A stretch of 64,000 bases of DNA from Balneolaceae bacterium. GTDB lineage: Bacteria > Bacteroidota > Rhodothermia > Balneolales > Balneolaceae. The DNA lies in the NCBI GenBank assembly GCA_017795005.1, contig CP051242.1:3464119-3528118 (forward strand). The letters are read 5' to 3'. The stretch's first letter is position 1. Every line of letters starts with the position of its first letter. The notes under the pieces are model-generated. The model saw nothing but the letters and a program-made list of their open reading frames with translations. It did not search any database and was not told where the DNA came from. The position numbers and the translations under genes are program-made. Below are positions 18,914 to 28,091 of this stretch, piece after piece.

Positions 18914-21004
18914 TTAGTCTTCTAATTGTTCTTTAAGTAATTTTATATCGTTTGGATAACCTAATATAGATAATACATCACCTGATTCAAGTAGTGTATT
19001 TCCTTTAGGTATTATAATTTCTCCATCCCTTTCAATGATTGCAATAAGGCATTCTCCCGGTAAATTTGTGTCCATAATTCTTTTTCCTATCCATTCTTCA
19101 CTTCTTGAATGTTCCTGAAGTCGGATATGAATAAATCGCTCATCACTCAATAGCACTTCTTTTAAAGCTTTTTCATCAGAAGCCTGTTTCCATCTATTCA
19201 GGAAATCATCCGCTTGAATTAGTTCTGCCAGATGTCCTATAATTCTCATATGTAGAAGTGGCCTGTCTGAGGGAGTAACTAAAAATATAAGTGCATGTGC
19301 AGTACCTTCTTCTTTACCTTGATTAAGGTTAATTCCTTCCACAGACTGAATCGCTACCATCTCAGGGAATTGGGCTTCGCTCATTCTTACAAAATTGAAG
19401 TATACCCCATCTTTAAGCTTTGTAAAGTCATTTTCCAAATCAAAGAGCCCTTCCCTGAGTTCCTTTTTATCTATGTTTAATCTTTTAGATAATGAAATCG
19501 TCGATTTTAAAATCAACCGATCGAAATCTGATTGATTATTCGCCACTTGATTAACAATAGCTCTGGCAATTACTTCTTCATAGGTCAACGAGGTATTAAG
19601 ATTTTTCTCGTTAATGATGGTCATTAATTCGTGCTCTAGCGCTTCATACCGAAGCTGACCAAGTCGGGCATGGATATGATAAATTGCTCCTTGTCGCTTT
19701 ACTTTTCCGTGTGAATAGTAGAAATACCAACCAATACACAGAATGATTAAGGTTCCTGTTAGTCCAACTGCCAGTAAACCCATTTCTGCAACAAGCCATA
19801 ATGAAATAATCATCCCTGCAATTTGTACCCATGGATAGAAAGGAGATTTATAGCCGGGTTTATAAGCCTCAATTCTGCTTTCCCTCATAACAATTACAGA
19901 AAGATTTATAAGGAAAAATAGCAGTAGTTGAAAAGCACTCGCAAGTTTGGCTACTGCTTCTACATCAAATAGAATAAGTACAATCAACATCACACCTGTA
20001 GTAGCTAATACAGAAATATGAGGAGTCTTAAATTTTCCTATTTTTCCAAAAACAGAACTGATCAGATTATCTCTGCTCATTGCCAAAGGATATCTGGAAG
20101 CGGACATAATTCCTGCGTTACCTGTAGAAGCAAAGGCTGCTATAGCGGCAATTACTACCAAAAGTAATCCCGAATTTCCAGGTAGAAAATCCAGGATTAC
20201 CTCACCCGCATCTGCAACGGGAGTAAGACTGGAGAAAAGCTCCTCGGCAGGTAATACATTTACCATTATATATACACCAACAACATACACAATACTTGCG
20301 GTCAGTAACGAAAGCATCATACCCAAAGGAATTACTTTATCGGGGTTTTGAACTTCCTCAGCAATACTAGTCGCTTTTGTAAGACCTGCATATGAAACGA
20401 ATACAAGCCCAATGGTAGAAATGAAACCATTAATTCCGTTTGTAAAGAAGTTTTGCTGCCTTAATTCTGGTAAGGGATTTTGTGCTATATACATGTAATT
20501 CAATCCCTGAATTACAAAAAAGGTCATAATTACAACCAGAGAGGCTACCAGAATTCGTTGTAATAGTGCCGTTTCTTTAGCACCGAATATATTCAATAAC
20601 CCGAATGCAATTGTGAGTACCAATGCAAGAGGTAAAATGGGTAGGTCGACAAAGAGAGTTAAATAAGCGCCCATTCCAATTAGGGCAAAAGAACTTTTAA
20701 ATACTAAGGCAATCCAGGAACCTAATCCGCCAATGGTACCTACTAATGGTCCTAAACTCCTGTCCAGAAAATAATAGGTACCTCCAGCTTTTGGCATTGC
20801 AGTAGAAAGCTCTGCTACACTAAACATAGAAGGCAATATCAAAAAAGCAGCTGCCAGATACGCCAGATAAACTGCATTACCTGTTTCCATTGCCGCTATA
20901 CCAGGCAACAGAAAAAATCCGGAACTAAACATAGCACCGGTACTTACTGCGTATAAGTCAAAAAGCGTAAGTTTTTTAGATAACTTTTTCTTTGTTTCTG
21001 CCAT
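18914..21004 (-). CDS. APC-type permease with degenerate EIIA-like and TrkA-C/RCK_C domains
   Basis: A 696-aa paralogue of the neighbouring permease with the same domain order: APC permease to about 430, EIIA-like domain about 490-630, RCK_C about 640-696 (LPGECLIAIIERDGEIIIPKG, GDVLSILGYPNDIKLL). The permease halves are very similar (GAMFSSGFFLLPGIAAMETG, FASTGNAGIMSASRYPLAMSRD). In the EIIA-like domain the motif equivalent to EGVALNHAR reads DGVYFNFVR, so the candidate phospho-His is Phe 538. The soluble part diverges more than the membrane part. It is first in a two-gene minus-strand unit, and a 211-nt divergent promoter region separates it from lysA. Substrate unknown. Confidence 0.8.
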   Translation of the reverse strand: MAETKKKLSKKLTLFDLYAVSTGAMFSSGFFLLPGIAAMETGNAVYLAYLAAAFLILPSMFSVAELSTAMPKAGGTYYFLDRSLGPLVGTIGGLGSWIALVFKSSFALIGMGAYLTLFVDLPILPLALVLTIAFGLLNIFGAKETALLQRILVASLVVIMTFFVIQGLNYMYIAQNPLPELRQQNFFTNGINGFISTIGLVFVSYAGLTKATSIAEEVQNPDKVIPLGMMLSLLTASIVYVVGVYIMVNVLPAEELFSSLTPVADAGEVILDFLPGNSGLLLVVIAAIAAFASTGNAGIMSASRYPLAMSRDNLISSVFGKIGKFKTPHISVLATTGVMLIVLILFDVEAVAKLASAFQLLLFFLINLSVIVMRESRIEAYKPGYKSPFYPWVQIAGMIISLWLVAEMGLLAVGLTGTLIILCIGWYFYYSHGKVKRQGAIYHIHARLGQLRYEALEHELMTIINEKNLNTSLTYEEVIARAIVNQVANNQSDFDRLILKSTISLSKRLNIDKKELREGLFDLENDFTKLKDGVYFNFVRMSEAQFPEMVAIQSVEGINLNQGKEEGTAHALIFLVTPSDRPLLHMRIIGHLAELIQADDFLNRWKQASDEKALKEVLLSDERFIHIRLQEHSRSEEWIGKRIMDTNLPGECLIAIIERDGEIIIPKGNTLLESGDVLSILGYPNDIKLLKEQLED

Positions 21005-21215
21005 GTTATGCCAAAAAAGTTGAAGGTTGATTTAAATGAATGTCACTTATAGAACAATCTTCTTTTTGTAGGACTTAGTTCCAAAATATTCTAAAAAATT
21101 GTTCCTTTTTAGGATGTAAAAAATTACAACTCTTTCTCTTCTGTATTGCTAACTTAACGATATCACTCAATTCACTTTCTTCTGCTTATCGAAGAATCAA
21201 TTTGTTAATAAGTTC

Positions 21216-22373
21216 ATGTTCCCAAATCAAGTTGTAGACTCCTTCAGAGGACTAAAAACACCTTTTTATTATTATGATCTGGATGTTCTAAAATCAACAC
21301 TATCAGAAATTAAAAAGCACGGACTCAAACGTGGCTACCACATTCACTATGCATTGAAGGCAAATCATCAGTTGCATGTATTGGAAATAATAAAAGAAGC
21401 CGGATTAGGAGCTGATTGTGTAAGCGGTGGCGAAATAAACCGGGCACTTGAAGCAGGTTTTGAAGCTTCACAAATTGCTTTTGCCGGTGTTGGCAAAAGT
21501 GATGATGAAATTCTGGTAGCCCTGGAAAATGATATCTTTTGCTTCAATTGTGAAAGTCCGCAAGAGCTTGAGGTGATTAATTCCCTGGCAGGAAAAATGG
21601 GTACGAAAGCAAGGATTGCACTTCGATTGAATCCCAATGTGAATGCAGATACTCATCATTATATCACTACCGGACTGAATGAAAATAAATTCGGGATAAA
21701 TGAAGAGGATTTAGATTCGGTACTGAATCAACTCCCGGAACTTTCAAATCTGGAATTAATTGGAATTCATTTTCATATCGGTTCTCAGATAGAAAAACTT
21801 ACTCCTTTTGAACAACTATGTGAGAAAGCAAATCAGCTGAACAACTACATTGAAAGTAAAGGATATGAGCTTACCGTGATTAATGTAGGTGGCGGTTTTG
21901 GTATCAATTACCACCATCCGAATGAAAACTCTATTCCGGATTTCGATGGATTTTTCGAGCTTTTTGATCAACATATCAATCTAAAACCTCATCAGAAATT
22001 GCATTTCGAATTAGGTAGATCGGTGATTGGTCAATCCGGTAGTCTGATAACCAAAGTGCTTTACACCAAAGAAGGACGTACTAAGAACTTTGCAGTTGTT
22101 GATGCGGGAATGACTGAACTCATCCGGCCGGCTTTATACCAGGCGTTACATCAAATTGATGTGCTTACGAGCGAACTTCCTCCCAAAAAATACGATGTAG
22201 TCGGTCCGATCTGTGAAAGCTCAGATACCTTCCGGAAAGACATAGAAATACCGGAAGTCCGACGTGGCGATATTGTTGCGATCAGAAGTTGTGGCGCCTA
22301 TGGGGAAGTAATGAAAAGCACCTATAATCTTCGCCCTCAAATAGCTTCCGTGTTTTCGGATGATTTGGGTTAA
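21216..22373 (+). CDS. lysA: diaminopimelate decarboxylase
   Basis: Last step of lysine synthesis, meso-diaminopimelate to lysine, PLP-dependent. At 385 aa it is slightly shorter than usual. FYYYDLDVLK begins the alanine-racemase-like barrel, YALKANHQ at about 47-54 carries the PLP lysine, and GADCVSGGEINRAL, IGIHFHIGSQI, NVGGGFGINY and ELGRSVIGQSG are the usual PLP and substrate motifs. PICESSDTF holds the catalytic Cys of the partner subunit. A carboxynorspermidine-decarboxylase-like activity cannot be ruled out, but the nearby lysC supports lysine synthesis. Confidence 0.93.
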   Translation: MFPNQVVDSFRGLKTPFYYYDLDVLKSTLSEIKKHGLKRGYHIHYALKANHQLHVLEIIKEAGLGADCVSGGEINRALEAGFEASQIAFAGVGKSDDEILVALENDIFCFNCESPQELEVINSLAGKMGTKARIALRLNPNVNADTHHYITTGLNENKFGINEEDLDSVLNQLPELSNLELIGIHFHIGSQIEKLTPFEQLCEKANQLNNYIESKGYELTVINVGGGFGINYHHPNENSIPDFDGFFELFDQHINLKPHQKLHFELGRSVIGQSGSLITKVLYTKEGRTKNFAVVDAGMTELIRPALYQALHQIDVLTSELPPKKYDVVGPICESSDTFRKDIEIPEVRRGDIVAIRSCGAYGEVMKSTYNLRPQIASVFSDDLG

Positions 22374-22388
22374 TAAAAAAATATTGTT

Positions 22389-22904
22389 ATGGGCACAGAA
22401 TTAATAATTGCGTTAATTGCGTCATTTACCGCTATAATCACTTCAATCTTCTCAACTTTTATCTCCCTACGCACAGCAAGAAGAACTCAAACTTTAGAAA
22501 AGAATAAGCTTCTAATTGAACTACTCGAAAAAAAACAATCCTCTTTAGAAAAGGCAAAGCAGGAAATCATTAGTTATTCAAATAATAAGGAACAGGTTGA
22601 AATAAACATTGAAAATATGGTAGCCGTAGCTTTAAATAATTTTAGGAGCAGCCGTCAATTACTTTCCAAATTTGGTCATCACTTAGAACATGAGGTTTTT
22701 ATTAATCTTAGTAATGAGTCTGAGGAAATTCAAAGTTCATATACTAAACTACTTGCTGAAAACTATATGAAAAAAAGAATTTCAGAAGAGACTAAAAGAC
22801 AAATCGATTTACCTAAAATGGCAAACTTTGGTTTTAAAATTGAAAAAGCCATTACTGATCAACTATTAGAAGTAAATCAACGATTGGAAAAGCTATTAAG
22901 CTGA
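22389..22904 (+). CDS. small membrane-anchored coiled-coil protein, unknown function
   Basis: A 171-aa protein not recognised. An N-terminal hydrophobic segment (about 4-27, IIALIASFTAIITSIFSTFI) is followed by a basic stretch and a long charged helix rich in Glu, Lys and Gln (about 35-75), suggesting a coiled coil, then a helical C-terminus. Topology would put most of it in the cytoplasm or along the membrane. It starts 15 nt after lysA on the same strand and precedes lysC by about 100 nt, so it may be cotranscribed with lysine genes, with no evidence that it acts in that pathway. Confidence 0.65.
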   Translation: MGTELIIALIASFTAIITSIFSTFISLRTARRTQTLEKNKLLIELLEKKQSSLEKAKQEIISYSNNKEQVEINIENMVAVALNNFRSSRQLLSKFGHHLEHEVFINLSNESEEIQSSYTKLLAENYMKKRISEETKRQIDLPKMANFGFKIEKAITDQLLEVNQRLEKLLS

Positions 22905-23007
22905 GGAGAGTATACCTTTATTAATTATTTGCTAAGGAACAAAACCTTTAACTCATCATGAAAGAGGATTGAAATACCCTTATTTTTGATCCTTTAAAAT
23001 CGACTGG

Positions 23008-24369
23008 ATGAATATACACGTACTTAAATTTGGCGGAACTTCGATGAACGATCATCACACCTGGAAAAAGGTGCTGGAGATTATATCGAAGTATGAATAT
23101 CCCGTGGTGATAGTATCTGCAACTGCACGAACAACCCGTCAACTTATTGAAGCAGCCCAAATAGCCGCAAAAGGGGACCTGGATAAAGCATTAGTTATTG
23201 GAGAATCCATTAAACTCAGACATCTTGGAATACTACATAGATTCTTAAAGGATAATCCTCATCCAAAGAGACCATTAATCGAAGAAAGTTGTGAGCATAA
23301 ACTGGATCAGAAAATAGCTCTGTTATTTAAACTGTTAACCTATACTCATAAAGCCGCAGAACTGACTCCTGCCATGAGCGATGCTATTGCTTCTATTGGT
23401 GAACAAATTTCATCGTACTTGCTCGCTCAATGTGGTCTTGCTGTAAATCAGCTTACCCAGTTTATCGATGCCAAAAAAATCATTAAAACCGATTCAGAAT
23501 ATGGGAAAGCAAATCCTAATCTGGCGCTTATAAACCAGAAATCGGGTTCTATTGAAACTATTCTGGATAGCGGCTTCACTCCTATTATTGGTGGATTTTA
23601 TGGAGAAGCACCGGATGGAACCACAACTACACTGGGCTTTGAGGGTTCTGATTACTCAGCAAGTCTGATTGGAGGAGCGCTCCATGCCAAAGCCATTGAA
23701 ATCTGGACAGACGTTAGCGGAGTTTATACAAGTGACCCACGTTTTATTGAGGACGCTAAACCCATCCCCGAACTCAGTTATTATGATGCAACTGAAATGG
23801 CTTATTTCGGAGCTAAAGTACTCCACCCTTCCACTTTAAAACCGGCTCAGGAGAGAAATATCCCTGTTTTTGTAAAGAATATGTTTGAGCCGGAAGAACC
23901 CGGAACTAAAATCATCAGGGATTCAGATCATTCCAGAAAAGTATTGGCCATGTCTTTTAAAAAGGAAATGGTTTTACTTACGGTGAGTGCCTATGAAACA
24001 GTGATGGGTTATTCCTTCCTGACCAAAGTATTTGCTGCGTTAGAAAAATTCAGGTTACCTGTTGATGCTGTAAATACTACGGAAGCATCAGTAACAATTG
24101 CGCTATCAAATTCAGAAAAACTAAACCAACTTTCGAAAGAATTGGTCGAAGTTGGTACCGTCACATTTGAGGAACAAAAAGGATTAATAAGCTTAATTGG
24201 ATGTACAATCTCCAATTTAGATGAACTCAGCTCTCAAGTGTTTAATGCGCTGGATTCACAGGATGTAGATATGATCACTTTTACTAAGGAAAAAAGAATT
24301 CTGAGCTTTGTAGTTGATGAAGAACAGTTGATTCAATCCGCACAGAAAATACACTCAGGAATTTTCTAA
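23008..24369 (+). CDS. lysC: aspartate kinase
   Basis: Phosphorylates aspartate at the head of the lysine/threonine/methionine branch. Of the 453 aa, the N-terminal kinase domain shows LKFGGTSM (6-13), a GFYGEAPDGTTTTLGFEGSDYSA-type substrate loop at about 196-218, and DVSGVYTSDPR (nucleotide site). The C-terminal part from about 315 is a pair of ACT domains (LTVSAYETVMGYSFLTKVF), expected to confer feedback control by lysine or threonine. It lacks a fused homoserine dehydrogenase. The 3' end overlaps the convergent CNNM/CBS gene by 4 nt. Confidence 0.93.
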   Translation: MNIHVLKFGGTSMNDHHTWKKVLEIISKYEYPVVIVSATARTTRQLIEAAQIAAKGDLDKALVIGESIKLRHLGILHRFLKDNPHPKRPLIEESCEHKLDQKIALLFKLLTYTHKAAELTPAMSDAIASIGEQISSYLLAQCGLAVNQLTQFIDAKKIIKTDSEYGKANPNLALINQKSGSIETILDSGFTPIIGGFYGEAPDGTTTTLGFEGSDYSASLIGGALHAKAIEIWTDVSGVYTSDPRFIEDAKPIPELSYYDATEMAYFGAKVLHPSTLKPAQERNIPVFVKNMFEPEEPGTKIIRDSDHSRKVLAMSFKKEMVLLTVSAYETVMGYSFLTKVFAALEKFRLPVDAVNTTEASVTIALSNSEKLNQLSKELVEVGTVTFEEQKGLISLIGCTISNLDELSSQVFNALDSQDVDMITFTKEKRILSFVVDEEQLIQSAQKIHSGIF

Positions 24370-25430
24370 GCTTTTTCCTCTTTAAGTGACTCAGGAATTT
24401 CAATTCCTAACTTTTTAGCTCGTTCTCTCCATTTTCGACGGGCAAGTTTCTGCATATCTTCGATAGCATCTATTTCATCGACTATTTCTATTCCCAGTAG
24501 TGTTTCTACTACATCTTCCATAGTAACAACGCCTGCAAAACCCCCATATTCGTCCACAACTACAGCGATATGCTCCTGCTTTTCGAGGAAACTTTCTAAT
24601 AGCATCTTTAACGACATGTTCTCAGGAACGATAAGCACCACCCTTTTTATCTCTTTTAGTGATTTACCTTCATTGCCTTCTGCAAGATTGGAATACAAAT
24701 CAACCTTTAATACATACCCGGTAATATCTTCCTCGTTCTCTCCAAAAATTGGCATTCTAGAAACGTGAAGGTGTTGATCCAGAACTTCTTTGATTGTAGT
24801 GTCTTCCTGAAATTTGATAACCACAATTCTTGGGGTCATGATATCCTTCACTTTCAGAGTGGAAAAGCGAATGAGGTTTTTGAAAATAGTTGATTCTCCT
24901 TCTTCAAATACTCCTTCCTCTACTCCCTGCTCTGCCATTGCAGAAAATTCTTCCCGACTTAAGGTTGGTCCTTTTTCTCCATTTCCGAGCGATTTAGTAA
25001 TTCCTTTCGATAACAACACAAAAGGATAGGTAATCCAAATCAAAATATTGGTTGTTCGGGCAGCAAATACCGCCATTGACTTCCAGTAATTTGCCCCCAG
25101 GGTTTTTGGGATGATTTCTGAGAAAACAAGGATCAACAATGTAAGCACTGCTGAAGTGATACTTACATACGCATTACCAAATACTACCTGAGCTTGTGCA
25201 CCAACACCCGCAGCTCCCACCGTGTGAGCAATAGTATTTAATGTAAGAATTGCAGATAAAGGTCGGTCGATATCCTCCTTCAATGATCTGAAAAGCTGAC
25301 CTGTTTTAGGTTGCTTTCTTTCTTTCAATGCAACAAAGGAGGGAGTTATTGATAATATTACAGCTTCCAAAATGGAACATAAAAAAGACACCGCAATTGC
25401 CAGCGTCAAATAAAATACTAGTAAAACCAT
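24366..25430 (-). CDS. CNNM (DUF21) membrane protein with CBS pair
   Basis: A 354-aa inner-membrane protein of the hemolysin-C/CNNM family. The DUF21 domain has 3-4 hydrophobic segments within residues 1-145 (LVFYLTLAIAVSFLCSILEA, ILTLNTIAHTVGAAGVGAQA, LVFSEIIPKTLGANYW). An acidic linker leads to two CBS motifs (VKDIMTPRIVVIKF at about 195-208; AVVVDEYGGFAGVVTMEDVVE at about 287-307). Family members take part in magnesium or other divalent metal export. The C-terminal CorC_HlyC domain found in longer members is missing; this two-domain form is common. It is divergent from the ABC-F gene and convergent with lysC. Confidence 0.85.
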   Translation of the reverse strand: MVLLVFYLTLAIAVSFLCSILEAVILSITPSFVALKERKQPKTGQLFRSLKEDIDRPLSAILTLNTIAHTVGAAGVGAQAQVVFGNAYVSITSAVLTLLILVFSEIIPKTLGANYWKSMAVFAARTTNILIWITYPFVLLSKGITKSLGNGEKGPTLSREEFSAMAEQGVEEGVFEEGESTIFKNLIRFSTLKVKDIMTPRIVVIKFQEDTTIKEVLDQHLHVSRMPIFGENEEDITGYVLKVDLYSNLAEGNEGKSLKEIKRVVLIVPENMSLKMLLESFLEKQEHIAVVVDEYGGFAGVVTMEDVVETLLGIEIVDEIDAIEDMQKLARRKWRERAKKLGIEIPESLKEEKA

Positions 25431-25523
25431 AGCAGGAAATTACTGAATATTGTACTTAAAAATTTCAAATCGCATTCAATTTATAGGTATTTTATCAGCT
25501 TTGAATATTCAATTTGTCTGATA

Positions 25524-27482
25524 TTGCTTCAACTTGATAACATAACTCTCTCGCTAGGCGACCGGGATTTACTGGATGGAATTTCTACGATTATCAATCC
25601 GGGCGATAGAGTTGGATTAGTTGGTCCAAATGGAGCAGGGAAATCTACTCTGTTAAAAATCATAATGGGACTTCAGGAAACTGATGCCGGACATATATCT
25701 ATGGCTGGTTCTGAAACGCTCGGCTATCTTCCTCAGGATGGTGTTGACCCTGACTTTAAACTCACAGTAATTGAAGAAGTCGAGACAGCTTTCAAAGATC
25801 TTTTTGATCTGGAGATGGAAGTTAAATCTGTTCAGGAAAAACTTGGTTATACAGACCATGATTCCAAAGAGTATGAACGACTCATGGATAAGTACGGAGA
25901 ACTTCAGACCCGTTTAGAGACTTCCGGATTATATACACTGCGCTCAGAGATAGAAAAAGTTCTTATGGGACTTGGTTTTTCTGAAGATGACTTTCATCGT
26001 TCAACTTCCGAATTCAGTGGTGGATGGTTGATGCGAATTGCATTGGCAAAATTATTACTTCGTGAACCTACCTATTTACTTCTGGATGAGCCTACTAACC
26101 ATCTTGATATTGAATCATTACAATGGATTGAAAGCTTCCTGAAAAATTATGAAGGAGCAGTTATTGTAGTTTCTCACGACCGTGCCTTTCTTGATATCCT
26201 GACAACCCGAACTCTTGCCATAAGACAAGGTTCTATGAGTGACTATTCCGGTAATTACTCTTTCTATGAAAAGAAGTGGGAAGAAGAACGGGAGTTACTC
26301 ATCAATGCTCAGAAAAACCAGGAGAAGCAACTTAAAGAGACTCAGGAATTTATTGACCGTTTCCGATACAAAGCTACTAAAGCCCGACAGGTTCAAAGTC
26401 GGGTTAAGCAACTGGAAAAAATCGAACGTATCGAAGTGGAAGATGATCTTGCCAGTGTTTCTTTTCGGTTCCCACCTCCGGAACGAAGCGGTCAGGTTGT
26501 AATGAAGCTGGATAACATCACCAAGCGTTATGGTGATAACACTGTCTTTGAAGGATTGGACTACGAAATTGAACGTGGTGATAAAATCGCGGTTGTAGGC
26601 CCGAATGGTGCCGGTAAGTCTACCTTAATCCGAATTTTATCTGGAAATGAACCGATTCAGGCAGGGATAAGAAAAGAAGGGCATAATGTAACTACTTCTT
26701 ACTTTGCGCAGCATCAGGCAGAAGATTTAGACTTAAGTGCCGATCCACTGGAGATCATGATGCAGGCTGGATCTGGAGAGAAAGAAAGCCGATTGCGTTC
26801 TATTTTGGGAAGTTTTCTGTTTACCGGTGACGACGTATTCAAAAAGGTGAAGGTTCTTTCAGGTGGAGAAAAATCCCGACTTGCTCTGGCTAAAATGTTA
26901 CTCTCGCCTGCCAACTTTCTCATTTTTGATGAGCCTACCAATCACCTGGATATGAGCAGTAAGAATATTCTGCAACAAGCTATACAGCAATATGAAGGAA
27001 CGTGCATGATTGTATCCCACGACCGTTCTTTCCTTGATCCCATCGTGAATAAAGTTCTCGAAATACAACCGGGCAGAATTCGTACCTACTTAGGGAATGT
27101 GTCTTATTTTCTGGACAAGAAAAAAGAAGAAGCAGAACGAAATGACGAAGGACGAAAGACGAAGAACGAAAGTTCTTCATCCAGTACCTTATCTCGAAAA
27201 GAGGAACGCAGACTTGAAGCAGAACGAAGAAACGCTTTGAATAAGCAAGTCCGACCTATCAAGCAAAAACTGGAGAAAGTGGAGAAGGAGATCGAGGCTA
27301 AAGAAAATCGTAAAGCTGAGATTGAAGTACTGATGGCTCAAACGGACTTTTATGACGACAACGAAAAAGTGAAGGAAGTCACCCTCGAATACGAAGAAAT
27401 CAAGAAGACCTTAACCGATTTGATGTATCAATGGGAAGACTATTCGAATCGAATTGAAGCTGTAGAAGCTGAATTAGGCTAA
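25524..27482 (+). CDS. ABC-F ATPase (Uup/EttA-like)
   Basis: A 652-aa soluble ABC-F protein with two ATPase domains and no membrane segments; family members act on the ribosome. Domain 1: Walker A GPNGAGKST at about 35-43, signature SGGWLMRIALAK, Walker B YLLLDEPTNHLD. The interdomain linker is helical and basic. Domain 2: GPNGAGKST, LSGGEKSRLALAK, FLIFDEPTNHLD. A C-terminal coiled coil (about 560-650) is present, as in Uup. Just before it lies a low-complexity insert NDEGRKTKNESSSSS, encoded by a GACGAA-rich run at 27144-27172. Start is a TTG at 25524; no ATG precedes the first domain. The 3' end overlaps the convergent DUF559 gene by 4 nt. Confidence 0.9.
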   Translation: MLQLDNITLSLGDRDLLDGISTIINPGDRVGLVGPNGAGKSTLLKIIMGLQETDAGHISMAGSETLGYLPQDGVDPDFKLTVIEEVETAFKDLFDLEMEVKSVQEKLGYTDHDSKEYERLMDKYGELQTRLETSGLYTLRSEIEKVLMGLGFSEDDFHRSTSEFSGGWLMRIALAKLLLREPTYLLLDEPTNHLDIESLQWIESFLKNYEGAVIVVSHDRAFLDILTTRTLAIRQGSMSDYSGNYSFYEKKWEEERELLINAQKNQEKQLKETQEFIDRFRYKATKARQVQSRVKQLEKIERIEVEDDLASVSFRFPPPERSGQVVMKLDNITKRYGDNTVFEGLDYEIERGDKIAVVGPNGAGKSTLIRILSGNEPIQAGIRKEGHNVTTSYFAQHQAEDLDLSADPLEIMMQAGSGEKESRLRSILGSFLFTGDDVFKKVKVLSGGEKSRLALAKMLLSPANFLIFDEPTNHLDMSSKNILQQAIQQYEGTCMIVSHDRSFLDPIVNKVLEIQPGRIRTYLGNVSYFLDKKKEEAERNDEGRKTKNESSSSSTLSRKEERRLEAERRNALNKQVRPIKQKLEKVEKEIEAKENRKAEIEVLMAQTDFYDDNEKVKEVTLEYEEIKKTLTDLMYQWEDYSNRIEAVEAELG

Positions 27483-27850
27483 GAAGCCAGCTTTATCGAC
27501 TGCTTTTGATATTCAATTTTATGCTCGATATACCGAAGCACAGAATTTAAACTTCGTTTTATCTCCTGATCATCAATTCGTAATACAGTGATTCCAAGAT
27601 CGTGAAGTTTGTTATCCCGAACCTGATCAATTTCTTTTTGAACCGGATCGTACTCGGTATTCTTATCTACTTCAATAGCCAGTTTAAGCTCTACTGAATA
27701 GAAGCCAATCATAAAATCTTCGATAGAAACTTTTTGTTTGAATGTAGTTCCAAGTTTTCCACCGCTCAACGCTTTCCATAATAATATCTCTGACAACATG
27801 GTATTCCTCTTGTTTACTGTACCTTTTTCTATGTGTTTTGTCTCTGACAT
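27479..27850 (-). CDS. DUF559 (Vsr-like nuclease fold) protein, degenerate active site
   Basis: A 123-aa member of the DUF559 family, which shares the PD-(D/E)XK/Vsr-type fold. Recognisable pieces: LSEILLWKALSGGKLGTTFKQK, ELKLAIEVD (about 76-84), and VLRIDDQEIKRSLNSVL. Compared with the second copy at 28081-28458, the acidic residue of the LDFYC motif is Gly (IGFYS) and the DGSSHDD segment reads DKNTEYD, so the metal site is probably impaired. It is followed upstream by a palindromic repeat block (27908-28091). Activity has not been shown for the family as far as I know. It could be a decaying mobile ORF. Confidence 0.75.
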   Translation of the reverse strand: MSETKHIEKGTVNKRNTMLSEILLWKALSGGKLGTTFKQKVSIEDFMIGFYSVELKLAIEVDKNTEYDPVQKEIDQVRDNKLHDLGITVLRIDDQEIKRSLNSVLRYIEHKIEYQKQSIKLAS

Positions 27851-27907
27851 ATTATATAGGAGGAACGAGACTAAGGTTTCTTACATGAGAATTTTTTAAT
27901 GGTTGTA

Positions 27908-28091
27908 TCCTCCCTAGAGGGAGGTGGATTGCGAAACAAAGTGTAGCAAGACGGAGGGTGTCCTTCAGTTTGGAGTTGGTTGCCAAACCAATATGTTCTT
28001 GGTTTCATCTGAGGGGTGTTCAGGATTTTATTCAGGATCTCGCCCTATCTGACACCCTCCGCCCCTTCGGGGCACCTCCCTCAAGGGAGGA
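27908..28091. repeat. palindromic intergenic repeat element A, DUF559-associated
   Basis: The left end is a hairpin TCCTCCCTAGAGGGAGGTG (27908-27926) followed by GACGGAGGGTGTC (27950-27962). The right end carries the inverted counterpart GACACCCTCCG (28051-28061), then CCCCTTCGGGG, then a CACCTCCCTCAAGGGAGG hairpin (28074-28091). The whole block is therefore a long imperfect inverted repeat. Its right hairpin contains the TGA stop codon of the DUF559 gene at 28081. A related element lies at 28519-28641 and a short relative at 43666-43702. Confidence 0.8.

Noticed and set aside
21005-23007. Lysine riboswitch before lysA or lysC
   Set aside because: The upstream regions are too short or lack the conserved lysine-riboswitch core; no convincing structure was seen.
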